The notes below the pieces were generated by a model, which worked only from the letters and a program-made list of their open reading frames with translations, made no database searches and was not told the DNA's origin. DNA of 50,560 bases from Crystallibacter permensis (lineage in GTDB: Bacteria > Actinomycetota > Actinomycetes > Actinomycetales > Micrococcaceae). This document shows positions 34,517-43,997 of this stretch, in pieces. Both the position numbers and the translations under genes were made by a program. Within the stretch, counting starts at the first letter, position 1, and each line of letters starts with the position of its first letter. The stretch lies in assembly GCF_025960875.1 (NCBI RefSeq), contig NZ_JAODLR010000029.1, positions 1 through 50,560 on the forward strand, given 5' to 3'.

Positions 34517-36024
34517 ACGGCCATCACTTTCATGAGGAGCTCTTTGAGCTTCGCCTCTTCGTTTACGGACAGCAGGATGGAAAGGGAGACCCTCGCTCGA
34601 GTCAAGGCGACGTAGACGGACGCGATGGCCTCATCGGTGAAGTCACTCGGCCAGGCGTATGCCACGACGTGTTCGCGCTCCAGTCCTTTCACCTCTCGCG
34701 GTGAGACCAGCCGGAAACCTTCCACCGTTCGGGACTCACCGTTGTTTGTCATGTCGATTAACCAGATCGAATCCCGTGCGGCTCCCTGCTCAACGAGCTC
34801 ACGTGCCCGGCTGATCGCTGCGCTCAAGTCTCCCGTGGCTCCTCGCTTCCATTCGACCTTCTCGCCGTGGACGGTGCCGGGGTCCCCGATGTCAGCACCG
34901 AGATACTGACGCACCACCTGCACGATGGATTCCGTATTTCTGACGTTGTTCGGCAAAGTGAGGACTGTCGCACCGGTTTTGACCAGGTCAAACACCTCGG
35001 GGTCGAAGGCGCCCTCGACATGGGTCTGGTTGTTCGGATCCATGAGCATCCGCCATCTCCCGCTCTCGCGGCCACCTTTCACGAGGGCGTCGAGATGGTC
35101 CATGTCCTCCACGGTCATCAGGTCCTGGGCCTCGTCAATCACCACGACGTCGTAGGCATCTAAGCCTGTCGTTCCGGTGAACGGTATGACATCCACGGAG
35201 TGACCTTCGACGTACTTTTCAACGACGGTCCGCAGTGTCGGCGAACGGAAGGTGAGCAGCGTTGTCTTCCCAAGAGCGGCTTCCTGTTTGGCGAGCTCGG
35301 CCGCTACGAGGGTCTTCCCCGTGCCCGCTCCTCCCTTGACGATGATGCGATCGTTCTCAGTGCTGATGGCCAGGATGCGCGCCTGCGCAGCAGTCGCCCG
35401 ATGCTGCTGCTCGAGCACTCTCCCAGTGCTGCTGTCGATTGACGGCAGGCGGGTGAAATCCTTGTAGAACTGCTTGCGCAGATCCGAGTCCGATGCCCTC
35501 CTGCTCGTGCGCGGTGGCTGGGTGACCTCGTTGAGGACTCTCCGCAGAGCGTCCTCCAGGCCCTTCGACGTCATATCCTCACCCGTCAACCAGTGCGTGG
35601 TCTTCCACTCCGTCGACCCGGGAATGTCCTTCACGTCCGGAGTGATGACGAGTGCCTCCCATGGGTACCATCCCACGTTCTCGTCCTTCAGGATCTCCTG
35701 CAATGCGAAACCGGCGCCCTCAGCTTGCTTCATGGGTGGCTCCGAAAGGCGATGGGACTCTCCTCGACGTGTCACCGTCCACCATTCCCGGTCACGCTGG
35801 ACGATGCCGCCGCCCTTGACCTCGATGATGAGCACGGCTCCCTTGATCAGGACCAGGAAGTCAATTTCGGCCTGTCTCTTATAGCGGTGCGAGCGGAGTC
35901 GAAGGGAATGGAACGCACGCGCGTTGTCCCCGAGGTCGATTTCCGAGAGCAGGGTGGCGACGAGTATTTCGGCAGGACTGTTAGAGGTCCGCCGGATCTC
36001 CTCGAGAGTCGGAACCAGGATCAT
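34513..36024 (-). CDS. NERD nuclease-related domain / UvrD-like SF1 helicase
   Basis: A 503-residue fusion. The N-terminal NERD domain (about 15-125) has a candidate catalytic core: Glu53, Asp55 in AEIDFLVL and Glu68/Lys70 in IIEVKGG. The C-terminal helicase has Walker A GGAGTGKT at 231-238, DEAQD at 297-301 and a motif VI-like VYVALTRAR near 470. It thus combines a possible nuclease with a DNA motor. The ATG at 36024 overlaps the stop of the upstream gene by four bases, and the drmA start overlaps its own stop, which binds it firmly into the operon. It is not part of canonical DISARM. It may replace the missing phospholipase-D nuclease DrmC in function, which is inference. Confidence 0.85.
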   Translation of the reverse strand: MILVPTLEEIRRTSNSPAEILVATLLSEIDLGDNARAFHSLRLRSHRYKRQAEIDFLVLIKGAVLIIEVKGGGIVQRDREWWTVTRRGESHRLSEPPMKQAEGAGFALQEILKDENVGWYPWEALVITPDVKDIPGSTEWKTTHWLTGEDMTSKGLEDALRRVLNEVTQPPRTSRRASDSDLRKQFYKDFTRLPSIDSSTGRVLEQQHRATAAQARILAISTENDRIIVKGGAGTGKTLVAAELAKQEAALGKTTLLTFRSPTLRTVVEKYVEGHSVDVIPFTGTTGLDAYDVVVIDEAQDLMTVEDMDHLDALVKGGRESGRWRMLMDPNNQTHVEGAFDPEVFDLVKTGATVLTLPNNVRNTESIVQVVRQYLGADIGDPGTVHGEKVEWKRGATGDLSAAISRARELVEQGAARDSIWLIDMTNNGESRTVEGFRLVSPREVKGLEREHVVAYAWPSDFTDEAIASVYVALTRARVSLSILLSVNEEAKLKELLMKVMAV

Positions 36025-39000
36025 CGTGCCAGCGCCTTCCATTGGTCGACGTAGTCCAAATGACCCAGCAGATGGTTCTCCGCTCCGAAGTTGTCCTCAA
36101 TATCGACGATGAGACATTCGCGCTTTCCGCCGTTCTTCGGCCCACGCAGTCCGCGTCCGACCATCTGGATGTACGCACTTGGACTGAAGGTGGGGCGGGC
36201 GACATACAGGGCTCGGACTCCCGGAGCGTCGAACCCCTGGGTCAGGAGATCGCAGTTCGCGAGCACACGGATTTTGCCCGCTTTGAAGTCTTCAATGATC
36301 TTCCGACGTTCGTGCCGTCCCGTCTCCCCGCTGACAGAGGCGGCGGAGATGTCCTTGTAACGGAGCGTCGAGGCGAGCACCTGAGCCGAGAGGACGGAAG
36401 GAGTGAAGACGAGAACGGGCCAATCGGGGTCCAACTGCTCAATGTCGTGGACGAGCGTCCGTAGTCGGTTCCGGTCTCGCCCGATGCGTTCGAGCACCTT
36501 CGGGTTCACCCGCCGGAACTTCTTCGCGTCATTGATCTCGTCTTGTCCGAGGACCACGTTGATACCCGGCATCTTGCGGTAAGAAACGCGCGCAAGCACT
36601 TCTGCCTGCGCAGCCTCTTCGAAGGGTGAGTCTGATTCGAAAGCGCGGATGAGGTATCCCCCGTACCGTCGGATCAAAGCGGTGGTGCCGGAGTCGCCGC
36701 CCTTGAAAGGCGTGGCCGATAGACCAACCAATGGTTTCTCGTGGTTACGGCCATCCACACCCAGCCAGCGGAAAAGCCTCGTGTAGACCTCGGAGGAGCC
36801 GGACCGGTGGGCCTCGTCGACCACCACAACCGCGCAATCGCGTAGCCATTCGAATTGGGTGGCGCGGGCGGGATCCGACAAGATGGCATTGAGCTGCGCG
36901 TCCGTCGCGACGATTACGCTGAAGTCCGTCTCCGGCTCTTCCACCCTGTTGCTTCCCCACAGGCGACCGACGGTGAGGGGGCGTTCATCGAGCAGGCCCC
37001 GCCAGACGTAACCCCACGTCTGGACGGCCTGCTCGCACAGCTCCTGGGATTCGGCGATCCAGAGAACGGGCCCGGTCAACAAGTCACGGGAGAAGAGCTC
37101 GAGCACGGTCTGGGATGCGACCCGTGTCTTGCCGGCCCCCGTGGGCATTTCGACCATGGCCTTCGTGCGGTGCCCTTCCGCGGACACGGCCAGAATGGCC
37201 GATGCCAACTCGTCTCTAACTTTCTTCTGATAGTCGTGGAGGGGCGGGAGATTGACCGCGCCGGGGATTACATCGCTGGAAGGCAAGTTGTCCGCGGGTT
37301 GGCTCGCGAAGTCACCATTGAACCCCATCTTCCGCAGCCAGTTCAGCGTCGAGGAATTGCGCGTCCACCGCTCCGGGACATCGCGGTAGCCCAAGTCACG
37401 GAAGAGCGGCCGGAGGTTCTTCACGGCGTCGTTGCCATTCACTGTCAGATACAGCTCGGCAACGGAGGTCGTCGCATCTACCAGTCCCTGATCCTCCAAG
37501 GTTTCCCAGAGACCCGATGGGAGCTTTTCTTTGAGATCCTCGGGAGTGAAATAGACCTCCAAGCGGTCCGCGTCCGACTCCATGCTCTGTGCCTCACGTC
37601 GTAGACCTTCCAGCATGTCGTCATGCCCGGTCTGGAGGATCTCGTCGAGATCCTTGCCGGTGAGTTCCAAAGTGAACGCGTCGGCGATGCACCTGAGTAT
37701 GGCCGTGTCGTCGAGATCGGACTTCACGTAGAGCGTTTCTCCGTCGCGGTGCCATTGCAGGGGGAGCGGTTCGACGCCTTCCCCAGCCGAGGTGGTGACC
37801 CGCTTGACGATCTCCTGTGTCCTTACGAGGTACGCTCCGCGCACACTGTCAAGAAAGTACGTATTTCGAAACCCTGTGAAGACGTCAGTGATCACTTCCC
37901 CGTCCTGCTTGCCCCCGATATGAAGTTCGAAGGAATAGACCTCGGAGAAGGACTTGGTGGACGTGATCTCTACAAATTCCTCGGCGCACTCCGCCGGAAG
38001 ACTCAAGAAGTACTTGCCTTTATCGAGCAGGTATTCCACCTGTTCTTCGTCGACAGCGACGTAGACGGAGCCCACCGGAGCCGATTCCACGGTCCGCCCG
38101 ATCCGTGCCGGAATCCTCCTGAGCCCCCCTTGATCTGCCAGTGCCCGAGCCGCTGCGGTCAGGAACTCTGTCAGGACGACATCGAGTTCTTTGGTGTTGC
38201 TGAAGGCATATCGATCACGTGTGAGGGCTTCACGGAAGAGGTCGGCGGAGACCTCCGAGAGTTCGGATGCGAGACCGAGCTGCTGTTCGAGACGCATCTC
38301 GTCGGCGTAGAGGGGAAGCAGCCCCTGATATCGCAGCAGCCGACGCGACACCAGCTGGTCCAAGCGGCGATAGCCCCAGTCCGATTTCAGCAGACCGGCC
38401 TGCGCGACGGCCCAGTCGCGGGGGGAGGGGATATCGAACGTCCTGCGGCTGTCCGGGTCTTCGGCTCTCCATGTCCCATCAGGCTGCACAAGTAGACGGG
38501 TGGTCCACTGGTTGATGAGCCCCGGGTCCGAGGCCGAGTCCCTCAGCAGGATCAGTGCAGACACCGGGCCTGGTCCTTCCTCGAGGGACAAGTCAATCTG
38601 ATCGATCACTCTTTCACCCGGCCCCAGGCTGCCGTTCACGTGCTCCTCGATGAACTCCCTATAAGCGGCCTCTCCCACTTCGTCGCTGAGCGCGAAGCGA
38701 GAGACAGGCTGGTCGATCACCCCCAGGCTACGTGCGACGGGCAGGACGCAGCGGTCGATGTCCAGGAGGTGTGGAGCGGCAACCGCCGCATCGATCCCCC
38801 CGAGATGGAGAACCTGTTGCGGCCAGGACCAGTTTCCGTCGAGGGTGGGGACCTTCATCATCCGGCCCTGCCGTTCGACCGCTTTCACCGCCTGGGCTGG
38901 CGGCACTTCTTCGCGGATGATTTTCCATACCGCCTCGTGGTCCTCGGCTACGGACGTGGGGCGGAGACGCGACATCTGCGCTTCCAGGCGCGTTTGGGCG

Positions 39001-40760
39001 TCAAGTTGTCGGAACCCTCGCCGTTCCAGTGCAACTCGTACTCCAGGGACTTCCAGGAACGTGCTCGAGACAAAGGTCGCGGACTCGACATCAAAACCTT
39101 CGACGCTGTCGAGGAAGACGGTTGTCCGGTCGTTCAGCGTGACGAGTCCTTGGTTCGTCGGAATGACCTTGGCGTCCCGTAGCAGCGGAACGCTGTTTTC
39201 ATGGCGCAGGACGAAGTCCAGTGCATGAGCCGTGTCGGTGTTTGTTCCACCTTCAGCCCACTCGCGAATCCACGATAGGACGCCGCGCTTGGGCATCCTG
39301 CTAAGAACACGTTCCTCGAGAGACGGCGACCAATCGGCCGCGACATCGATCCCTGGTGCGGCGAGAATATGTCGCAGGCGGTTGACCCTTGTGGGGGATG
39401 TATAGCAGCGCCAGTGAGGTACGTCTCCGCCGGTGTGCTCAGCACGTTGCCAGGATCGATGGTCCTTAGCGTCAACCCTTTCGAAATTGAAATCGAGGGG
39501 CTTGAGATTGTCAGGCGTGGTCAGCTTCCCTGCGGCGTTCGGAACCAGTCCGACTGCGGCGGCCCGGATTGGTCCGATAGCTCGGAAGTATCGGTCGGCG
39601 GTAGAGAACGCCTCTCGTGGGCGGGATGGAAGGTAGTCGAGGTGCCGTGCAGGGTCGTCCCCTGTCATGAGGCTCGGCATCTTCTCGAGAAAGAGATCCA
39701 AGAGCGTGGAAAGGATCTCCCGGTTGTACAAGTTATCGAGCAGGGTCGTGCGATCGTTGTTTAGACTCCATGGTGCATTGAACAATCCGGAGGCAGAAGT
39801 CTCGTCTTCGATGGGAAAGTACGCCCAAAAGCGACCCTTGAAGCCAGGGGCGCCAGACGCCGGGATGGCGACGGATACCTTCATTTGGTCTCGTGATACG
39901 GCCTCACCGACTTCACGACGCGCGGTGGCGCTGGGCGAGTGCATGGTCTCGGTGACGATCCACTCATTGGCGGCACCGTGAGGGGTCTCAATCGAGAAAC
40001 GGTCCTGTCCGAGGTCTCGAGACACGTGGGTGTTATCGATCGGTTCGTCGCCGATGATTCGAATTCTGATTCCACGCACAGCCGTGACGAAGAGGAGGAA
40101 TTCAGTCGAGAAGTCGAGCAGATCCCTCCGGAGCGAGGTCGTGTCGTCGATCTCCGGCAGGCGGACCACCGTTGTAGCCCAGCCCCCCAGTTCGGCCAAG
40201 ACGGGGTCTGCTTCCATCTCGGCCGTGACGTCGAGGAGGGACGGCGTTCTCAAGACCGGCACTTTGCGGTTGCCGGGCCGGACCGTGCTCACGACCGCCT
40301 GAGCTTCGGGTGCGTTGAACTCGAAGGATACTGACCGGCTGAAAATCTGCGGATGGTCGGTGACGGCCAAGACTGATTTGAAGCCGAGGCCGAACCGCCC
40401 GATCTCGTCGCCTCTCTTGGCGCTCAGATGGGCGTGAACAACCGCCCGTAGTCCTTCGCGCGAGAACGGCCGACCGCAGTTGGCGACATAGAGCCTGCGG
40501 TTGACCTCGTCGAGGACCACTTCGATACGGCCACCGGCCATCATCGACGCTGTCGCTCCCGCCAACGCGTCGGAGGCGTTCTGGACGAGTTCTTGAACGG
40601 TCCGGTGGGCGTATCCGCCCACTTTGATGGACTCCTCTTGATTGGCGTGCTCCTCAATGAGGTTGGGGTTCTCCCGATAGGCCGCCAGAGCACTGGAGTT
40701 CAGCTGTTGGACATAAGCGATCAGCGATTGATCGGCTTTCCAAGCATCGCGCAATGACAC
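36021..40760 (-). CDS. Sacsin-type HATPase / SF2 helicase fusion of the DISARM-like operon
   Basis: A 1579-residue protein. The N-terminus (about 45-160) is a Bergerat-fold ATPase of the sacsin/Hsp90-like kind: ELVQNASDA at 57-65, ANCGRPF at 93-99 and GRFGLGFKSV at 121-130. A region of about 1000 residues has no motif I recognise. The C-terminus (from about 1172) is a complete DEAH-type SF2 helicase: PTGAGKT at 1206-1212, DEAH at 1315-1318, SATP at 1348-1351, QGFDAPGV near 1508 and MVGRGLRG at 1533-1540. It is first in the operon and starts at GTG 40760 after a G-rich ribosome site. It stands where drmE does in class 2 DISARM but is twice as long or more. Confidence 0.87.
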   Translation of the reverse strand: MSLRDAWKADQSLIAYVQQLNSSALAAYRENPNLIEEHANQEESIKVGGYAHRTVQELVQNASDALAGATASMMAGGRIEVVLDEVNRRLYVANCGRPFSREGLRAVVHAHLSAKRGDEIGRFGLGFKSVLAVTDHPQIFSRSVSFEFNAPEAQAVVSTVRPGNRKVPVLRTPSLLDVTAEMEADPVLAELGGWATTVVRLPEIDDTTSLRRDLLDFSTEFLLFVTAVRGIRIRIIGDEPIDNTHVSRDLGQDRFSIETPHGAANEWIVTETMHSPSATARREVGEAVSRDQMKVSVAIPASGAPGFKGRFWAYFPIEDETSASGLFNAPWSLNNDRTTLLDNLYNREILSTLLDLFLEKMPSLMTGDDPARHLDYLPSRPREAFSTADRYFRAIGPIRAAAVGLVPNAAGKLTTPDNLKPLDFNFERVDAKDHRSWQRAEHTGGDVPHWRCYTSPTRVNRLRHILAAPGIDVAADWSPSLEERVLSRMPKRGVLSWIREWAEGGTNTDTAHALDFVLRHENSVPLLRDAKVIPTNQGLVTLNDRTTVFLDSVEGFDVESATFVSSTFLEVPGVRVALERRGFRQLDAQTRLEAQMSRLRPTSVAEDHEAVWKIIREEVPPAQAVKAVERQGRMMKVPTLDGNWSWPQQVLHLGGIDAAVAAPHLLDIDRCVLPVARSLGVIDQPVSRFALSDEVGEAAYREFIEEHVNGSLGPGERVIDQIDLSLEEGPGPVSALILLRDSASDPGLINQWTTRLLVQPDGTWRAEDPDSRRTFDIPSPRDWAVAQAGLLKSDWGYRRLDQLVSRRLLRYQGLLPLYADEMRLEQQLGLASELSEVSADLFREALTRDRYAFSNTKELDVVLTEFLTAAARALADQGGLRRIPARIGRTVESAPVGSVYVAVDEEQVEYLLDKGKYFLSLPAECAEEFVEITSTKSFSEVYSFELHIGGKQDGEVITDVFTGFRNTYFLDSVRGAYLVRTQEIVKRVTTSAGEGVEPLPLQWHRDGETLYVKSDLDDTAILRCIADAFTLELTGKDLDEILQTGHDDMLEGLRREAQSMESDADRLEVYFTPEDLKEKLPSGLWETLEDQGLVDATTSVAELYLTVNGNDAVKNLRPLFRDLGYRDVPERWTRNSSTLNWLRKMGFNGDFASQPADNLPSSDVIPGAVNLPPLHDYQKKVRDELASAILAVSAEGHRTKAMVEMPTGAGKTRVASQTVLELFSRDLLTGPVLWIAESQELCEQAVQTWGYVWRGLLDERPLTVGRLWGSNRVEEPETDFSVIVATDAQLNAILSDPARATQFEWLRDCAVVVVDEAHRSGSSEVYTRLFRWLGVDGRNHEKPLVGLSATPFKGGDSGTTALIRRYGGYLIRAFESDSPFEEAAQAEVLARVSYRKMPGINVVLGQDEINDAKKFRRVNPKVLERIGRDRNRLRTLVHDIEQLDPDWPVLVFTPSVLSAQVLASTLRYKDISAASVSGETGRHERRKIIEDFKAGKIRVLANCDLLTQGFDAPGVRALYVARPTFSPSAYIQMVGRGLRGPKNGGKRECLIVDIEDNFGAENHLLGHLDYVDQWKALAR

Positions 40761-41460
40761 CAGGCCCCCCTTTTTTCTCCATCCAGCTCAGAGCCGGAGG
40801 GAACAACCATTCATAGACGTTTACTGGACTCTATTCCGCTAGAGGCGTGTTAAGCCAAGTTTGACTAGTCCGGATGTGCGTGTCTTCAAGCAACCCGAAG
40901 CTATGGTATCGGTGGGAGCCGCCGGAGCATCGGAAGAATCACGGGGCGAGGCGGTCAACCATAGGTCGCACCGGCGGAATTGGCACCAGCTCGTTCGGAT
41001 GGGGGAGGGATGCCGGTCGAGGTCGGTGTGTGCGGGGTGTCGGACGTCCGACACCCCGGGACGTGCACCGACGCTAAAGTACGTTGGTCCTCTTGCTGCG
41101 GGCCTCTCAACACCTGGTCTCATTCGAACCGTCTCAACTAGCGACAGACAGTCGAGTTCATGAGACGGCGGTATGGATCCGCGCTGGAGCAAAACGCTGA
41201 TTTGCGGATCCTAGTTCTCGACGTGCCGGATGCCTGAAGATTTACCCTCCCCGCACCTGTGTAGCACGAGCATGTGAAAGTATGCCGTTTATGACCCAAG
41301 CGTCGATTTTGAAGCCTGTTGTCGGAGGAAATTTTCCGATGGATTTTAGCAATACCGGCAGTCCTGGTTTCCAGGTCTCTTTTGGTCGCCGCCAAAGGGA
41401 ATACGGCTATGCCAGACCGGGCATTAGCACTGTCATGGTCAATGCCTCTTGGCTCGAGCT
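40761..41460. other. Divergent control region of the DISARM-like operon
   Basis: About 700 bp without a supportable gene. On the minus strand it contains a G-run ribosome site at 40765-40770 and an A/T-richer stretch at 40800-40870 where the operon promoter is expected; only weak boxes (TTGGCT with TAGAGT at 19 bp) can be made out. Besides the palindrome at 41033-41058 no other feature is evident. Confidence 0.45.
41033..41058. promoter_or_regulatory. 26-bp perfect palindrome upstream of the defence operon
   Basis: Positions 41033-41045 are exactly complementary in reverse to 41046-41058. The core reads GTGTCGGACGTCCGACAC and the ends are CGGG/CCCG. It has no spacer, no U-tract and no gene ending nearby, so an operator for a dimeric or tetrameric regulator is more likely than a terminator. 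No regulator gene lies beside it. Confidence 0.6.
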
Positions 41461-42769
41461 ATGCGCTCGAATCAATATGTCTTCGTATTCGATGCCAATG
41501 GGCAGGCCATGAAGCCTGCACAATCCATGCCGCCATCATCCTTCGATTGGCACCAGTTTTGGACCTCACAGTACGAAGAATACACGTATTCCCAAGACAT
41601 GCGGACAGCCATTGAAGTTCTCATTGAGGAACAGGCTGCCTGGATGGAAACCCTCTTTACTGTGGCCCCCTATGAACGTCCGAGCGCCTCGGCTCTCGCT
41701 TCTGACTTGCGCAAGTACCTGAGGGCGACGCCGATCACCGAAGAAGCCCTCGGTTATGCAATGACAAGGCTATTGGACCGCCGATTTTGGGCCAGGATTT
41801 CCAGTAGCGACATGCAGAGGATACGACCCGCCTACCACCAAATTAACCGGGCAAGGCCGTCGAGAAAACTGGGTGCCTCGGTCATAAGCGAGGGGGCGCC
41901 CTTGCTAGTCGAGTTCGACTCATTTTTCGTGCGGCCCCTGCGGGCTGAAGAAAAGCGTGCGAATGCAATCATCGAACAAATTTCCGGCAGCTTCTCCCGG
42001 TTGGTGGATCAACGGTCTACGTACATCGCGTATGTCAACACGCTCCTTGCGGCAGCCAGCCACAAAAATCCAGAGTGGAGCACAGCGCAAGTCGACGACA
42101 AAGTCTTGGAGAGATTAGGCGCGAGAATGCTAGTCGTAGACGGCTACGACGAAGTCCTCAGGCGACGGGAGGTCGCCAAAGTGAAGCGGGATGAAGCCGA
42201 CGCGAGATGGAGGGCAGGCGCGGACGATCGCAAAGCGCAGCACGCGCAGAAGGAAGAACGGCGTTTGCGAAAGGAAGAGAAGGAACGACGGGCCGCGGCA
42301 GAGTGGGTTAGAAAAAACAAGCCAGCGCCGTTGGAAATCACTGATTGGATTACGGCTGAGCTGAATGCTTTGAGTTGGATGCACTACCTGGGATTCAGCG
42401 ACGCAAAACTCACAAGACGTGGCGCGGATGGGGGCATAGACATCTTCGGTACCGGCGTTGTAGCTCCGGTGAAAAACGAAAGAGCAGATACCGGCCGCCC
42501 AGCGCTGCAACGCCTCGTCGGGGCGGCCAGGGCACACGTCGATGTAAGACGGCAGCTATTTTTTTTGCTGCTCCAGGTACACGGCGCAAGCCACCATATA
42601 CGCGAACGAAGTACAAATGCCGCTGTTTGTCATGGGCCGGGATGGCGAGGTCAGGGCGGCCAACCGATTGGGAAGGACCATACTACAAAACGCGATGAAT
42701 TACGCCCGATCGCGATCGGTTTCTGAGGTTCCGGACAGTTCCGAGGCGAGGCCTCAGAGTCCATCCTGA
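41461..42769 (+). pseudogene. Mrr-type restriction endonuclease-like gene, two frameshifts
   Basis: The first frame (from ATG 41461) encodes a helical region of about 280 residues with a highly charged stretch (KAQHAQKEERRLRKEEKERR). An Mrr-like catalytic domain follows: LGFSDAKLTRRGADGGIDIF-G and APVKNERADTGRPALQRL, where the Asp of GGID and the Lys of VKN match the PD-(D/E)xK core. The frame is then lost at a run of eight T near 42552 and again near 42577. Restoring one base at each joins FFFAAPGYTAQATIYANEVQ and a tail ending at 42769. Divergent from the DISARM-like operon; it may have been part of the island. Confidence 0.65.
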
Positions 42770-42815
42770 TTGTTGGACACGGCGGAGAGGGCCTGTTCGG
42801 TGACGGCGACAGCGC

Positions 42816-43997
42816 TCAGGACCAGGCGACGACGAGGCGGGCGGCTTGGTGGGGGATGGTGATGTCGATGCCGGTGAGGTCGGTGAAGCGGCGCAGGCGG
42901 TTCATGAGGGTGTTGCGGTGGCAAAAGAGCTGGTCGGCGGACTGAGCGATGCTGCCGGTGGTCAGGTAAGAGCGCACGGCTTCTTCCAAGCGCGCCCGTT
43001 CGACCGTTCCGCTTTGGGCTAGCGCCGATTCGACATCGGGCACCACGGGAACGCCGGTTTCCGAGAGGCGGTGGCGGGCCAGCCGGGCCCAGGCATTGCG
43101 CATGGTGAGGGCCTGCTGATCGCTGTCTTCGGCCAGGGAGGCCAGCGCACGGGCTGCCTGTGCCGCGACGCGCAGGTCCGCGAGGCCGCGGACTTGTTCC
43201 ACCAGGCCACACCTGATCTGCCGGATCTGCTCAACGGCTTCGCGGACGGCGCTGCCGGGGCGGTCGTCGGCGGCCCAGAACGCGACGAGTCCGTCGGGCA
43301 GCGGGTGGGTGAATACTTCTGTACCACGGCGGGAAGCCGCGGCTATCACCACACGGAGGGCGGCGGCGTCGTCCGTTGTTGCTGCCGCCACGACGAGGGG
43401 AGCGTCCTGGTCGATGCCGAGCTCGTCGGCGATGCGGGTGAGCATTTCCGGGGCCGGGCTGACCGGGCCGAACATGGTGGCGACGTGGCCCTGCCGCACG
43501 GAGGAGGCTTCCTGGGCCATGCGCTGGCGTTCGGCGATGTAGGTGGCCTGGGTCTGGGCGGCGTAGGAGTCGACCACCTGCCACACTGTCTCGGCCCGGC
43601 GCACCAGCAGTTCGGCGTCGCCCGGGTCCGCCAGGGCCATGAGCTCGCCCCAGATCACGGTGAAGTCGATCCGGATGGCCGTCATGAGCGATTCCACCGG
43701 GATGCCGGCACGGGCGCGGGAGACGCCGACGTCCAGGGAGATGTTCTGCCGTTCGGCCACCAAGCGGTCGCTGTCCGCGCCGGGGCGCAGGCTCTCGATG
43801 AGCGACGCGAACGAGGCGGCACCGGTGCGGCGGATCTCGCTGGCCGGCAGGACCCCGTCCCGGTAGTCGTCGAGCTGCAGGACGCGCTCGATGAAGAGAT
43901 CCGTGAGCGTATCCACGGAGAGCTGGTCCAGCAGGCCGTTCCAGCGGGCGGCCTGCGCGGCGCCGTCGTCGTTCCTTTGTTTCCTGGGTATTGCCAT
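42816..43997 (-). CDS. PucR/CdaR-type helix-turn-helix regulator
   Basis: A 393-residue regulator of the PucR-C-terminal-HTH class. A long helical N-terminal sensory region (LFIERVLQLDDYRDGVLPASEIRRTG, then SLDVGVSRARAGIPVESLM) and a GGDEF-like middle end in the diagnostic DNA-binding domain around residues 340-390 (SIAQSADQLFCHRNTLMNRLRR-F). ATG 43997 (MAIPRKQRND) is preferred; upstream in-frame residues would run into the divergent transporter's promoter region. Such regulators often govern purine, ureide or sugar-acid catabolism. It is divergent from the MHS transporter and probably controls the four-gene operon that follows it. Confidence 0.88.
   Translation of the reverse strand: MAIPRKQRNDDGAAQAARWNGLLDQLSVDTLTDLFIERVLQLDDYRDGVLPASEIRRTGAASFASLIESLRPGADSDRLVAERQNISLDVGVSRARAGIPVESLMTAIRIDFTVIWGELMALADPGDAELLVRRAETVWQVVDSYAAQTQATYIAERQRMAQEASSVRQGHVATMFGPVSPAPEMLTRIADELGIDQDAPLVVAAATTDDAAALRVVIAAASRRGTEVFTHPLPDGLVAFWAADDRPGSAVREAVEQIRQIRCGLVEQVRGLADLRVAAQAARALASLAEDSDQQALTMRNAWARLARHRLSETGVPVVPDVESALAQSGTVERARLEEAVRSYLTTGSIAQSADQLFCHRNTLMNRLRRFTDLTGIDITIPHQAARLVVAWS

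Noticed and set aside
28304-40760. A phospholipase-D nuclease (drmC) in the defence operon
   Set aside because: I looked for paired HxK(x)4D motifs in the operon proteins and saw none; no space remains for a separate gene.
36021-40760. HATPase domain as a two-component histidine kinase or MutL
   Set aside because: No phospho-acceptor His domain or receiver, no MutL C-terminal region; the motif context (ELVQNASDA with GRFGLGFKSV) fits the sacsin/Hsp90-like type.
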